Assembly (NCBI GenBank): GCA_037367355.1
Contig: CM074695.1
Location: 62,001 to 126,000, forward strand
Reading direction: 5' to 3'
Origin: Neoscytalidium dimidiatum
Taxonomy: Eukaryota > Ascomycota > Dothideomycetes > Botryosphaeriales > Botryosphaeriaceae
Length of the DNA stretch: 64,000 nucleotides
A model generated the notes under the pieces. It saw only the letters and a list, made by a program, of their open reading frames with translations, had not been told where the DNA came from and ran no database searches. The position numbers and the translations under genes were made by a program. This document shows positions 1-11,058 of the stretch, piece by piece. How positions within the stretch are numbered: the stretch's first letter is position 1; each line of letters opens with the position of its first letter.

Positions 1-741
1 GCGCACGTGTCCTCCCAAAGCCAGAAGCAAATTGAAGGAAGCTTGCATGCCCCTGGATCAGCCTTGGGACGTCGTTGCTAATGAACACTTAGCATTTGCA
101 TATCCTCCGCCTGCTCGCCTTACGGACACGAGGCGCACGAACGACGAACATCTGTTGGAATGGCGGGACATTGCTTTTTGGCGACCGGTGCGAGCGAAAC
201 GGCCTCGTGCCGGGCCTCAGGGAAAAAGTAAAGATCTCAGGGTAGATGAAAGTGGACCCGACCACCGAGGACTAGCACACACTGACCGAAGACCAGGTCG
301 GCGGCTAGTTTCCGCAGCCCGGGTCAAGACCGATGCTTTCCAGAAACTTTTGACGCACGTTGTGAGTTGATGCTGCAAGGCTGTCCGTCTGGCGAGAGGG
401 GTCGCGTTTTGGCGTTGCTCCTTCAGGCAATGGATGCGCGGATCCGCTGCAACACCATCAATCCCATACGCGTGCCCCATCGCAGGCACAGGATGTTCTG
501 AAGACAGCAGCTGATTGAATGTGTATGCTGCGCGCTTACGAGAGCTCATCCTTCGAGACGAGTGAGTGACAAAACAGGCTAAGACGTTGGATAAGCAGAT
601 TTGCGCAGCCGGGCCGCCAAAACTATGACGACATGCAGCATGCGTGAGTGACGTACCTGCACGAGCAGACCTCAAACGATTAAAGGCCCCGAGCGCAGCC
701 CATTCCATCACAAGAATTTTGGCCATAAGGTCTCCGCAGTC
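1..741. other. Left-edge intergenic DNA
   Basis: I see no supported gene here. The longest reading frame (217-726, minus) would begin only 15 bp from the start codon of the next gene and has no recognisable domain. The segment is best read as the promoter and 5' leader of the downstream FMN-dependent dehydrogenase. Confidence 0.5.
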
Positions 742-2013
742 ATGGCAGCACCACCACAGTCAGACCCAATTGCCTACGAGCAATCCGTTTTCCAAGCCGG
801 CCTTCACTCAGCCCGTCCTCCTTTCACTTTCCAGCCATCCCAATGGGAGCCAATGGCCAAGAAAGTCCTTTCTGCCTCCTCCTGGGGATACATCCACGGA
901 AACGCCGGAGCAGCCGAGACATACCGGAAAAATCTCGCCGCCTTTCAGCGGTACTCGATCATCCCCATGCGACTGCGCCCCAGCCGAAAGGACGATAGCG
1001 GCAACGACCTGTTCGCTGACACAGCAACCACTGTGCTGGGAGAGAGGCTGAGATTTCCCATCGCAGTTGCTCCAATTGGCGTCCAGAAGATCTTCAACGA
1101 CTCTGGAGAAGTTGCCGCCGCCAAGGCCGCTGCGTCCGTCGGCATCCCCTATACGCTCAGCACCGCAAGCAGCACGAGCATCGAGGACGTTGCCAAGGCC
1201 AATGGAGGAGGCACAAGGTGGTTTCAGCTCTACTGGCCCGGCCGAGAGCACGACGACATCACCATCTCGCTTCTCAACCGGGCGAAAACCGCTGGTTACA
1301 CTGCTCTCTTTGTTACCCTCGACACCTACGTCTTGGGTTGGCGACCGTCGGACATGGATAACGGGTACAACCCATTCATCCACGCCGACAGAATTGGTGT
1401 AGAACTCGGCTTCACGGATCCCATTTTCCGGAAGAAGTTCAAGGAGAAGCACGGTTACGAGATTGGAGGGGCGACCGACCACGAGCATTCTGACGTTGGC
1501 GACAGCGTTGGCCAAGCAGCCCAGGAGTGGACTAAAATCGTGTTCCCAGGACACTCGCACTCCTGGGAGGATATTGAATTCTTGAAGAAGCACTGGGATG
1601 GGCCGATCGTGCTCAAGGGAATTCAAAGTGTGCACGATGCGAGAAAAGCTGTTGAGACGGGAGTCGAAGGCATTGTCGTCAGCAACCACGGAGGTCGCCA
1701 ACAGGATGGTGGTGTCAGCAGCCTCGGGATGCTCCCCAGGATAGTCGACGCCGTGGGAAACAAGCTCGACGTCATGTTCGACAGCGGGGTTCGCTGTGGA
1801 GCAGATATCATGAAGGCACTGGCGCTAGGCGCGCGGTGTGTCTTCATCGGACGACCTTATGCTTACGGACTTGCGATTGGTGGTGAGGAGGGAGTCAGGC
1901 ATGTTCTCAGGGCCATGTGCGGCGACCTTCTCATGAACATGCATCTCGCTGGCGTACGCAACGTGGGCGAACTGACCAGAGACATACTGGCCAAGGAGGA
2001 GGAGTTGTTCTAA
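742..2013 (+). CDS. FMN-dependent alpha-hydroxy-acid dehydrogenase / lactate 2-monooxygenase-like
   Basis: A single-exon gene of 423 residues. It belongs to the family of FMN-dependent (S)-2-hydroxy-acid-oxidising TIM barrels, which oxidise lactate, glycolate or mandelate-type substrates to 2-oxo acids. The N-terminal barrel segment with VAPIGVQKIF (FMN side) is present. The active-site motif SNHGGRQQDG places the catalytic base at His316 and a substrate-binding Arg at 319. The FMN phosphate-binding stretch DSGVRCGADIMKALALGA is followed by IGRPYAYGL. There is no N-terminal cytochrome b2 domain and no obvious targeting peptide, so a cytosolic oxidase or monooxygenase is more likely than a mitochondrial flavocytochrome. 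Length and motifs resemble fungal proteins annotated as lactate 2-monooxygenase. The ATG at 742 is the first in frame. Substrate identity is not readable from the sequence. Confidence 0.92.
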   Translation: MAAPPQSDPIAYEQSVFQAGLHSARPPFTFQPSQWEPMAKKVLSASSWGYIHGNAGAAETYRKNLAAFQRYSIIPMRLRPSRKDDSGNDLFADTATTVLGERLRFPIAVAPIGVQKIFNDSGEVAAAKAAASVGIPYTLSTASSTSIEDVAKANGGGTRWFQLYWPGREHDDITISLLNRAKTAGYTALFVTLDTYVLGWRPSDMDNGYNPFIHADRIGVELGFTDPIFRKKFKEKHGYEIGGATDHEHSDVGDSVGQAAQEWTKIVFPGHSHSWEDIEFLKKHWDGPIVLKGIQSVHDARKAVETGVEGIVVSNHGGRQQDGGVSSLGMLPRIVDAVGNKLDVMFDSGVRCGADIMKALALGARCVFIGRPYAYGLAIGGEEGVRHVLRAMCGDLLMNMHLAGVRNVGELTRDILAKEEELF

Positions 2014-3420
2014 AAGCTGGTACGCAGTCATTCAGAAACAATTGAAAGGCTGGACAACCAAGAGAATCAGGACCTTTCGTCATCAGCGCAAATCCCTCGG
2101 GTCTTCCTGCCACTTGAATGCCTCAACCATGCCTTCAACTCGCCCTTTTGCTGCTACAAGGACATGCAAGCCGACGACTCGGGGTGGAACATGTATACTG
2201 ATGTCAGTACATAGTACGTCAAGAACAACCGGCGTAAACTGTTAGAATCAAAGTACGACTAGTGTTAAGACAACTGGAGGCAGAACCGTCGATGATTGGG
2301 CGTCTTCAGTCACGTCATATCTGTGATCAAAAGTTTTCCTTTCCTGTGGTACTCTTGTTTCATTTCGACTGTCACGAATCGCTGACTTCCCATGCCGGAA
2401 GCACTTTCAGTCTCGTCATTTATGTGCTCGGATGCACATCGGAAGCATTGTCGTATAGGGTTAGTGGGGCATGGCCCGCATGTGAAGTAATATGGCTTCT
2501 GTTATGGGCGCCCACGAACAGCCTGCGAATCATGTCCCAGCCACGTGGCGGCGGTTGGCAAAAGAATGCCTTAGCCTTCGGTGCACCAAGGTGTGCAGGG
2601 TGGCAGTGAAGTTTGGAGTATCCGGAATTACGCGCAGTATATGATACTGATTGCAGGCAAATTGGAATCAAGTTTCGGACAGGGACGCTGAACGTATCTG
2701 GAACATTTCCATCCGGAAGACTGCTCCAGCTCCCGATGCGTGCTCCTTTCTGCTCGCAAGGCTCCGATATCGTCAACGCGAAAGCTGAGAGGCAGAGAGG
2801 ACGAGTCAGACATCGGGCATATTAGAGCGAAGAAGGAAGAAGACGGGTCAACGGCGAAGAAGCTTGCCAGGAAGCGGCGGAGTCGCATGCGCAAGCGTCT
2901 CGACTTGAAACACGGAAGTAGGCGGAAAGATATCGAGAGCCATCTTGCGCAGGTGGCCATATTATACGAGAGCGCGCAAGTTCCATGGCTCGGCGGTATT
3001 GGTCAAGAACGATGCCGTCAGCCCCAATGGGATCGCGTCCCGGCCCCGGGCCATGACAAGCAGATGTCCGGGGACGCAGGAGAGGAAGGGCCGAGCCGCT
3101 GTAACGCGATTGATTGCCGCCCGGGCTGACCGGATTGACTCAGATGCGGCTGGACGGAAGCAGAGAGCACGGCGCCTGATGTGACGGCGAGGCAGCGTGA
3201 CGTGCGCGGGTAGGGAGCGGTCAGTGGCGCGCACGGCAGCGCGACCGAGATTGTGACTGCCCGAGAGAGATGGAAGTGGCAGCCAATGAATTATGATGGG
3301 CAGCTGAAAAGCATGGTTGGAGGCGAGCGGAAGGACTGGTGGCACGGGCAGTGAGGGCGGAGGCGGAGGCGGAGGCGACGGGAGACAGCCGAGCAGGTGG
3401 CGGTCAGGCAGCTGGAGTTG

Positions 3421-3460
3421 CGGGCGGGCGGGCGGGCGGGCGGGCGAGCGAGCGAGCAGT
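3421..3460 (+). repeat. (GGGC)n tract, possible G-quadruplex
   Basis: At least six consecutive G3 runs separated by single C residues, followed by a GCGA-type repeat. The pattern meets the usual G-quadruplex rule of four G3 runs with short loops on the plus strand. Whether it folds in the cell is unknown. Confidence 0.7.
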
Positions 3461-4125
3461 GGAGGGAGGGCAATATTGGCTAACGGTATTCAGGAGGTAG
3501 ATCGACCAACGGCGGGCGCTGACGGCGAAGGCGACCCGAAGAGGCGTGCCGGCCGATAGACGGTGGTGCAGTGCTGAGAGTGACGGGCACCGCGCGCGGG
3601 GCGGGGCAGCAAGTAGCGAGCGGGCAGCGGACAGCAAGCAACAACGTGCAACGGGCGGAAGCCGCAAGCCGCAAGCCGCGGGCCGCGTGCCTGACGGGCC
3701 TAGGCGTGCACGCGCATGCGCCTGTGCCTGCGCCTCCTGTGACTCCTGTGCCAATGACTGCGCTTATGCCCACGACTGCGCTTGTGCCTGACTGAGCTCG
3801 TGCCTGGCCTGGTCCACGCGACTGCGACTACGACGACGGCTACGACCAAACTGGACGGCAGCACCACTGCCTACGACTCGCGCAGACCGGCACTTCCGCG
3901 CACTGCCGGCACCGTGCGCGCGCTGCCCGGGGCTGGATCGTTGATGCGCGGGTTTCGCAGCACCCGCACCAGTACCCAGCTTCAGCACCACGCAGCCAGC
4001 CAGCCAGCATGCTCCCGCCGTTGAGATTCGATGGAGGAGCGAGCCCCTTGCAGATCCCGGGAGCTTACAGCACTGTGTGTACCGGCTCGACGACGTCGCG
4101 CGTCCGTCGCCCGCAGCAGCTGCTG

Positions 4126-4197
4126 CCAGCTCCCAGCTCCCTAGCTCCCTAGCTCCCAGCTCCCTCCTAGCTCCCAGCTCCAGCTCCCAGCTCCCGC
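4126..4197. repeat. Imperfect CAGCTCC tandem repeat
   Basis: About ten imperfect copies of a 6-8 bp unit (CAGCTCC / TAGCTCC) run head to tail. The purine/pyrimidine bias is strong, and the tract lies about 500 bp upstream of the small Cys-rich gene. It has no coding interpretation in any frame. Confidence 0.75.
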
Positions 4198-4629
4198 CCT
4201 GGCTGCGCGCCAACGATGCCCCAAGCAATCATGCTGCCTCGCGCTCCGCCATCCGCGGTGCTCGGCAGCGCACCGGCACCCTGCCCGTCACTATCCTGAG
4301 GTGAAACCGGCGCGCGCGGCTCGTCGACGCGGGGCCGGCTGCCGCTCTGCCCTCTGCACCACCGCGACAGCACCAGAGCCAGGCGGACTGCGGACTGGCC
4401 TCCTTCCCTCGCGCGCTGGTGCATCCGCCCAGAGCTTATTTGCGTTGGGCGCGCGCCCGTGTCAAGCCCGTCGAGCCCGCGCCGAGCCCGCGCCGAGCCT
4501 GCGCGAATCCCAATGCGCAGCCCTCTCTCTCCACCACCACCCTTCAGTACCCGCCTGAAGAATTTCCGGGGCCATCCTCCGAACCTGGCTAGCTACTGCC
4601 CGCCCTGACCCTTCTCGAACCACTCGCCG

Positions 4630-4637
4630 TATATAAA
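4630..4637 (+). promoter_or_regulatory. TATA box of the Cys-rich mini-gene
   Basis: TATATAAA in GC-rich surroundings, about 72 bp upstream of the ATG at 4709. This is a normal distance for a fungal TATA promoter, and it supports the reality of the short downstream frame. Confidence 0.7.
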
Positions 4638-4708
4638 CTCTGCCCGCCCGATGCGAGACGCCCATCCCACACTGCCAGCTCCTCCGCCTCGTCCCGCCGC
4701 AACCAGCC

Positions 4709-4855
4709 ATGTGCACCCAGGTCGTCCACCGGTACGGCTGCGGCCATCAGATTGTCGAGAAGGCCCCCTGCGCCGCCTCCAGGTCCACCGCCTGCGGCGT
4801 CCTCAACACCAAAAACATCAACCACAGCGGCAATTGCGACAAATGCGACCAATAA
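4709..4855 (+). CDS. Small Cys/His-rich protein, 48 residues
   Basis: An intronless frame of 48 codons starting at ATG 4709 and ending in TAA. Six Cys (positions 2, 11, 21, 29, 43, 46) and three His (7, 13, 39) are arranged in a way that could bind zinc: a YGCGH motif near the N terminus and a terminal CDKC. There is no signal peptide, so an intracellular metal-binding peptide is more likely than a secreted one. Short ascomycete proteins beginning MC..V..RY.CGH are common in fungal proteomes and have no assigned function, which fits this frame. Support comes from the TATA box at 4630-4637, the clean start context and a composition unlike the flanking DNA. The function is unknown. Confidence 0.72.
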   Translation: MCTQVVHRYGCGHQIVEKAPCAASRSTACGVLNTKNINHSGNCDKCDQ

Positions 4856-7800
4856 CCCCGTCCCCGTACGCCGCCATCCCGCCCACCCATCGGCCTTCTC
4901 TCTCTCTCTGCTGCCATTGCTAACGTTCACGCCTAGAACCAGCTGCGCTGCATCGTCACACCGCTGAATCTGGAGCCACCACCACCATGCCCTCCCCGAG
5001 TCATGGCCCTGTCCGTCCCCAATGCTCCGCAACCACCCGCCCGCCCGACTGCGGTCCAGAGCTCCTCTCGATGCCTCCGGAGCCCTCGCCTTTTCCCGAT
5101 CCCTACGGCCAAGCATTTCCCCGTTACCTCAATCGCCGACCTGCTTCTCGCTCTCTCACGCCCTCGCGCCGCACCACCTTTCTCCCCCACCAAGCCAGCC
5201 GACCGTTTGCACTAGCCAGCTCTTTTCTTTGCCCTGCGCCCGAGCTAAGCTTTTTCGGAATCCCGGAATCGCGTAACCGCCGCCAAATCAGCGCCGGCGG
5301 AAACCCCCAGAGGCGCAACAGAAACACACGCAAAACCCCGGCCAACTTTTTTTTTTCTCGCGCAAAGTGGATCTTGCCCGTCTCGCTCGCGCCAAGCTGT
5401 GCCGCAGGATCCAGACTGGCCGTTCCGCTGAGAGCCCTGCCAGAGCCCCGTCTCCAGCAAATGATCGAACCTGAGCCCGTTGGGTGGCCTTAGACGCCAA
5501 TCGGCACACTCGGCAAGCCGCTCACAACGACTCGCGTGGCAGCCACCCGTACAACCATCGCCAACCAGCTCTGGGCCGGCGATGATCACGAGCTAGCAGG
5601 CGCGCTGCCCGGTGGAGACGCGTCGTTACAGCTCATCAACCGTCTCTCCTGCTCCCGGCCAGCGCACGACTTGCGCAGCTGCCACTCCTCCAACCGCTGC
5701 CTGCGCCCTTGGCTCGTGCGGCTGCGGAACGCGTTGCGCATGCGGCTGCGGCGAGAGAAGGTCTGTGGAACATGCTATAACGCGAACCTGATAATACCCC
5801 ACCGGAAAGCAGGCTTTTCCCTGCTAAAACACCCCTCCCTCTCCCCACCTACCGATTCCCCCCCCCCCCGTACTGTGTACGTCCACATATGCACGTCACC
5901 AAACAACGGTTCCACAGATACGAGCCCAGTGACGCGATCCCGTAAAGGGAGTCGGAAGGAATCGCGAGCAAGGAGAGTGGCCGTACAGTTGCGAGAATGC
6001 ACGAAGAGAGATGACTTTCTTTATACCCATTTGTCTTGTGTCAGGCAGTAGCTGTATGGATAGAACCAAAAGTTTCATTTCTTTTTTCCTTTTCATCGTT
6101 TGCTATTGAAACCGAAGTGCCCCGTTTTTGAAACTTTGCGAGCACCGGCTGCCGTTGGTGCTAAAATTGCCGCCATTGACATCCCATTTTCCCAGCCGCG
6201 GCGAGGGCGCTGTTGAGCCAGTCCCCTCACAATCCGCGGCCACATGTCGATCATTCGCCCGAACCAACCCCCCAGTCGAAGCATTGCCACGCCCAGCATT
6301 ATTGTATTAGCTCTGGCCGGAAGGCTGCCGATTGGAGAGTCTGCTGATCAATAAGCAGCCAAAGCAGCCAAATGTCTCCGAGCTTTGGCCATATATCCTA
6401 TTACTCAGGCGACCAAGACGCGACCAGATCAGCAACCCTTTTTGAACCAAATTCAACGTTGGGCTCCAAGGACGTCTGTGTGTACTACGGGGGGAACAGG
6501 GTCACATGCCGCAGTCAGACGCCGTTCGGAATCCCCGCGACGTTGGCCTTCCGAAGCAACCCAATTTTTTAGGCAGACACGCAGCACTGGCTCTGCAATT
6601 GAACATGTGCAAATGTCGGTAGAAGGAAGAAGAAGAGAAAAAAAAATATTCCGACGTGTGACGTGCCCTCTTTTTTTTTTCCTCCCTGTCCCCACTGAAA
6701 ATCAGTCCACGGCCTACGTCGGCGACCACCTCGCCGGCAGCGAAAGCGGCTGTGATGGCCACACGGATGTGGGGGGCTAGCCGTTACGGCACAGCTACAC
6801 CTACGCCTCCTCCTCCTCCTTCTCCTTCTCAAGAATGGGAAAGGGCAGCTATGGCAATGTCCTCGCCGGCTAGACTGGTTTGGGCCGCTTGGGAGATAGC
6901 ACCGAGCGGGTGGCTGCAAGGAGAGGGCAACGGCGGCGGCGCGGCGCGGACTAGAACGGATCGACGGCAGCGGTTGTGCGGCGCAGGCGCTTCCTACTGC
7001 GTCGTCTCTCTACGCGATTTGCGGTGCCGCACGCGAAAGCGAAGTCCAAGGGACCGGCTGCGCGCTCGGGGTTGGACTGAGGAGCGGGACGTGCGGAAGA
7101 GCTGGCGATGGTCTTGCATTTGTAATGGGGCGGCTCCGAATTACTGAACAGGAGATGCTTTACGGAGGGCGGTAGGAAATGGACATGAGATAGCTGAACA
7201 CAGATGCCGATATAGGCCTGACGCCCATGTGGGGTTGCTTGCAGCTGCCTGTTCCGCCCCGTCCATCAAAGGGGTTATCTGACGAAAAGGGACCGGCCAG
7301 CCACAGCTCTCTGTCCGTTCCGAGGAACGATAGGAGATGGCCGTCAGTTTTCGGTGATGTGCATGGCAGCTCGAGTGGTGTTGGGAAGCCGACGCTCAGT
7401 TGTGAGTTTGCCCTTGCGCCTGACGCAACGGCGAAGTCATGCTCCACATGTCCCGTCGCCGAGGACGGATCAACTTCGTGGCCACTTGCTTCCCACATCC
7501 CACCGCCGTGTCACAGCTGTCGATTCATTTGTGGACCTGTGGGCTGCGATTGACAGGCTGACACATCTCTTCGTAATCACGAACCAGGGCACAGGCGGCA
7601 ACTGAGTTGTCTTCCCGGCGATCGCTCCTCGGCCTACAGTAGATGGCGGACCCGAGAACGCGACGGCGGCTCTAAGGTTCATAAGATCGACGTTAAGTAC
7701 TCTGGGCCCCGCTCGTGGTCCCTTCGAAGTGACGTTCAACGTCAGAACCGATGCGTGCACGAACAGAGACGTCGAACGGTACACCACCGCCGGCCGAGCT

Positions 7801-9345
7801 CCCGAAAAGACTCTGACAGGACGGTAGCGCTGCTGGCTCGATCCTCGCTAGCCTACCACCAGATCAGAAAGGGGCAATTACACTAGATCGAGGCCACAGG
7901 TCAATGCTACAGGTCTCTAACTCGAGCACGCGAGCAGTAGAAGTGATGTCTGAACTCAAAACCGGCCTGCCGAGGTGCTAGCCCGGGGAAGCAGCAAGCT
8001 CATCCGACCGGCCGGGATGCTTTTTTTTTTTTTTTTGGCTCCAGAGGATCCAATTGGACCGCGGCTCGACGTTCCAGCACCGGGCACTGCCATTGTCCCT
8101 GGGGAAGGGAGTATTGCGATGATCGCATTCATGCAGCGCGCGACTGCGCCTGTTTCCGAGGCCAGCGGAGGAGGCTCGCCCGAACAAGCGTTGGGGCCCC
8201 TCGTGCACTAGCCCGACGCTTCCAACGTGGCTTTTAGCCTGCAGCTGTGCCGCCCGCCCTCGTTGCCACTCTCTCTCTCGCCCCGTGGTTCCTGCAGATG
8301 TCTTACCCATATAGACTACAGTGCCAGGCTCGACCACGCGAACCCGAGCGGCGCCCAACCAAAGTGCCGAGCCCTGCGGACGACCGCGTCCTCCCACCTG
8401 TCACGCCGTCATGCGACAAGACGAACGGGCGTCCAGGGCTGCTCCAATACGCCACACCAGCTCCCGGGCCGCGTGTGTATATGAGCGATCGACGTTTTAG
8501 TACAAAGTAGCTGCACGGCCAAAAGCCAACGGGCAGCCGAGGCGAAGCGACCGTTTTACAGCGGGGAGATCAGGCCGCGAGAAGGGCTATTTTTGGGCCG
8601 CCATGTTTTTCTTGCGGCGGGGACATCTCGCCAGGCACGATGACGGCTTTCTCCCTGCCCTCCCCTCCGGGAGTAGCACGGTCTCGGATACAGTGAGCAG
8701 GAAAAGCCGCCAGAGAGCCGCGTCGTTTCCAGTAGATAAGGACGGCCCGTCGGCGCACAGCGGCTTCTTGGCGTTCGAGGTGCCGGTCAGGCGACGACGC
8801 GAAGCCGACGCGCGTATCTCATTCCGCCGGGCGCGGAGGGCGGAAATCCGCGGAGCCCCGGGGAGCCACCGTGCCACTGCTGTACCGCTGTGCCGCATGT
8901 GCCGCTACGCCGCTGTTCGCAGGCGCGAACGCCAGGTAGGCCAAGCGCGTCGCGGCGCTGGCCTCAGATTCCGCCGGACGCGACCATTCCGCGCTGATAA
9001 GCTGCGATAACGCTATACACCCGCCCCGCGAAACTACTAATGGCTGCGTCGCCGCCAACCCGGCGGATGAGGACGCCTATTTCAGGCTCGATGCCTCGTC
9101 TTTCCCTATCAGCCCTAGAATCGTAGCACCGCCGTCGGCGCATGGCGCTGATAACGGCAATTGCTGATGGGTGCATATAAGCATCATGCAGCAGTCTGCG
9201 GCAGTCAGCACCACACCCGGACATCGATCTGCGGGGCTCCTCAATTTCACGCTCTGCCTGCAGAGCTCCACATAAGCGCCCTATTCCCCAGCGCCTGCAG
9301 TTCCTGGAATATCCTTTCCCTATACATGATCCCAGCTGCAAGGAA
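4856..9345. other. Long gene-poor intergenic region
   Basis: About 4.5 kb in which I cannot support any protein gene. It includes a CT-rich stretch (about 4870-5250), short homopolymers (C10 near 5864, T runs near 6670 and 8021) and many unconnected open frames without domain signals. A CATATAA box at about 9174-9180 lies 166 bp upstream of the nitrilase start. Non-coding transcripts cannot be excluded. Confidence 0.45.
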
Positions 9346-10769
9346 ATGACCGACGCCAAAGCCACTTCCACCATCAAGGTCGCCGTCACGCAAGCCGAGC
9401 CAGAATGGCTGGACCTCGAGAAAGCCGTTCAAAAGACTTGTGTCCTGATCGAAGAGGCCGCCTCCAATGGTGCCAAGATAATCTCCTTCCCTGAAGTCTG
9501 GTTGACGGGCTATCCCGCATGGATTTGGTGAGATTCTCGCTCATTTTTTTTTTCTGCCTTACCAGCTTCAAGCAGTCAATCCTTTCAAATTTCTACTTAA
9601 TCTTTTGTTTACTAGCGTTATGCCTAAATGCCCTGTCTCAGCATTGGTTATACATTTTCAACGAAGAACATAGGAAGAGGAATTAGGAACAAAATGGGAG
9701 GGGAATAAAATAACAAAGCACAAGATACTCCAAAGACAACTGGAACTGATCCGCTAGCCAAACCTCCAGGTCTCGCCCCGTCGACTTCAGCCTCACGAAC
9801 ACCTACATCAAGAACTCTCTGCGCGTGCCCTCTCCCGAGCTCTCCAACATCCAAGCCGCCGCAGCCGCCAGCTCGATCGCCGTGGTCCTCGGCTTCAGCG
9901 AGAACCACGAGAACAGCCTGTACATCGCGCAGGCCATCATTTCGCCGCGAGGAGAATTGCTAACCCACCGGAGGAAGATCAAGCCTACGGTACGTAGAAA
10001 CGACAATGCTCCAAACAAAAAGAAGGCCAAAAACATACGCAAAAAAAAAAAATGAGAGACCGAAAAAAAGGTGATGAGGGAAGAGAGAAAGGACACGCAT
10101 CGGGCAATTTGTTCATTCTTCTGCAGCACACGAACATCGACGTTAACGTATCCGCAGCACATGGAGCGCACCATCTTCGGCGACGCCGCCGGCGCCACCA
10201 ACACGCTCCTCAACACGGCAAGCCTCCCTCTCGGCGACGAGTCTTCGCCTTCCGGTACGGTCAAAGTCAGCTCGCTCGCCTGCTGGGAGCACGCGCAGCC
10301 GCTGCTCAAGTACCACACGGCGCTGCAGCGGCCGACGCTGCACGTGTCGGCGTGGCCGCCCGTGTCGCCGCACGGCGGCGGCGCCGACCCGACGCTGTGG
10401 TCCATGTCGGCGGAAGGGTGCCGCGGCCTCTCGCAGACGTTCGCGGTCGAGAGCCAGGCGTTCGTGCTGCACACGACGGCGGTGCTGTCGGCGCGCGGCA
10501 TCGACGCGCTGGGCACGGCCGGCGCGCCCATCATGGGCGCCCCCGGCGGCGGGAGCAGCGCCGTGTTCGCGCCCGACGGCCGCAGGCTGACCGACGACCT
10601 GCCGCCGACCGAGGAGGGCATCCTGTACGCCGAGTGCGATGTCGAGGCCGTGCTGAAGGCGAAGGGCTTCTTGGATCTGGGCGGCCACTATTCGCGGCCG
10701 GACATCTTGTGGTTGGGCGTGGATGCGAAAGCGAAGACTCATGTGGTGGCGGGAGGTCAGGCTGTCTGA
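9346..10769 (+). CDS. Nitrilase / cyanide hydratase-type C-N hydrolase
   Basis: Three exons: 9346-9527, 9770-9989 and 10158-10769, giving 337 residues. Both introns (242 and 168 nt) have GT..AG ends and the joins keep frame (YPAWIW|SRPVDF and [16 protein letters not shown]). Nitrilases hydrolyse nitriles to acids or amides through a Glu-Lys-Cys triad. All three are visible: Glu50 in SFPEVW, Lys130 in HRRKIKPT and Cys176 in [23 protein letters not shown] after the Lys block is typical of the nitrilase and cyanide hydratase branch. The protein ends soon after the core fold and lacks the longer C-terminal tail often seen in cyanide hydratases, so an aliphatic or aromatic nitrilase is somewhat more likely. 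It is probably cytosolic and oligomeric. The introns are longer than most in this window. Confidence 0.9.
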
Positions 10770-11058
10770 GATCATTCATGAAGAAGCCTTTCGGTATGGT
10801 GCTTCTGTAACATGCAATAAATACCTGACGTGTATATAGTACTCTAAGTTCCCTCTGAAATTAAAAAAAAAAAAAATCGTTATCGACCGTTATGAACGAA
10901 GTCATTAAAGGAACCCAAAGCTATATCCGTTCTAAGTTTGTACCAGTCCCGAAACTCATAGTGTCCTTTTCCCCCCCCAAAACCCTAATAAAAATAAAAA
11001 TCCGTCGAAACCATTCATCTCCCCTTCTTAACCGAATTCACTTTTCTAAGGGTATCAT
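10770..11058. other. Shared 3' intergenic region
   Basis: Convergent spacer between the nitrilase and the MFS transporter, AT-rich with a poly-A tract near 10864. It probably carries both polyadenylation regions. Confidence 0.4.

Larger units (their letters stand above)
2014..4629. other. Gene-poor GC-rich intergenic region with low-complexity repeats
   Basis: No reading frame here has recognisable domains or a convincing exon structure. The segment is GC-rich and strongly low-complexity from about 3350 onward: GGCGGA repeats (about 3357-3376), a GGGC run (about 3421-3450) and a CAGCTCC repeat (about 4126-4197). It is probably the extended upstream region of the small gene at 4709. Confidence 0.5.

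Noticed and set aside
217..726. 169-codon minus-strand frame near the left edge
   Set aside because: It starts 15 bp from the divergent dehydrogenase start, has no domain signal and no conserved composition; probably a chance frame in promoter DNA.
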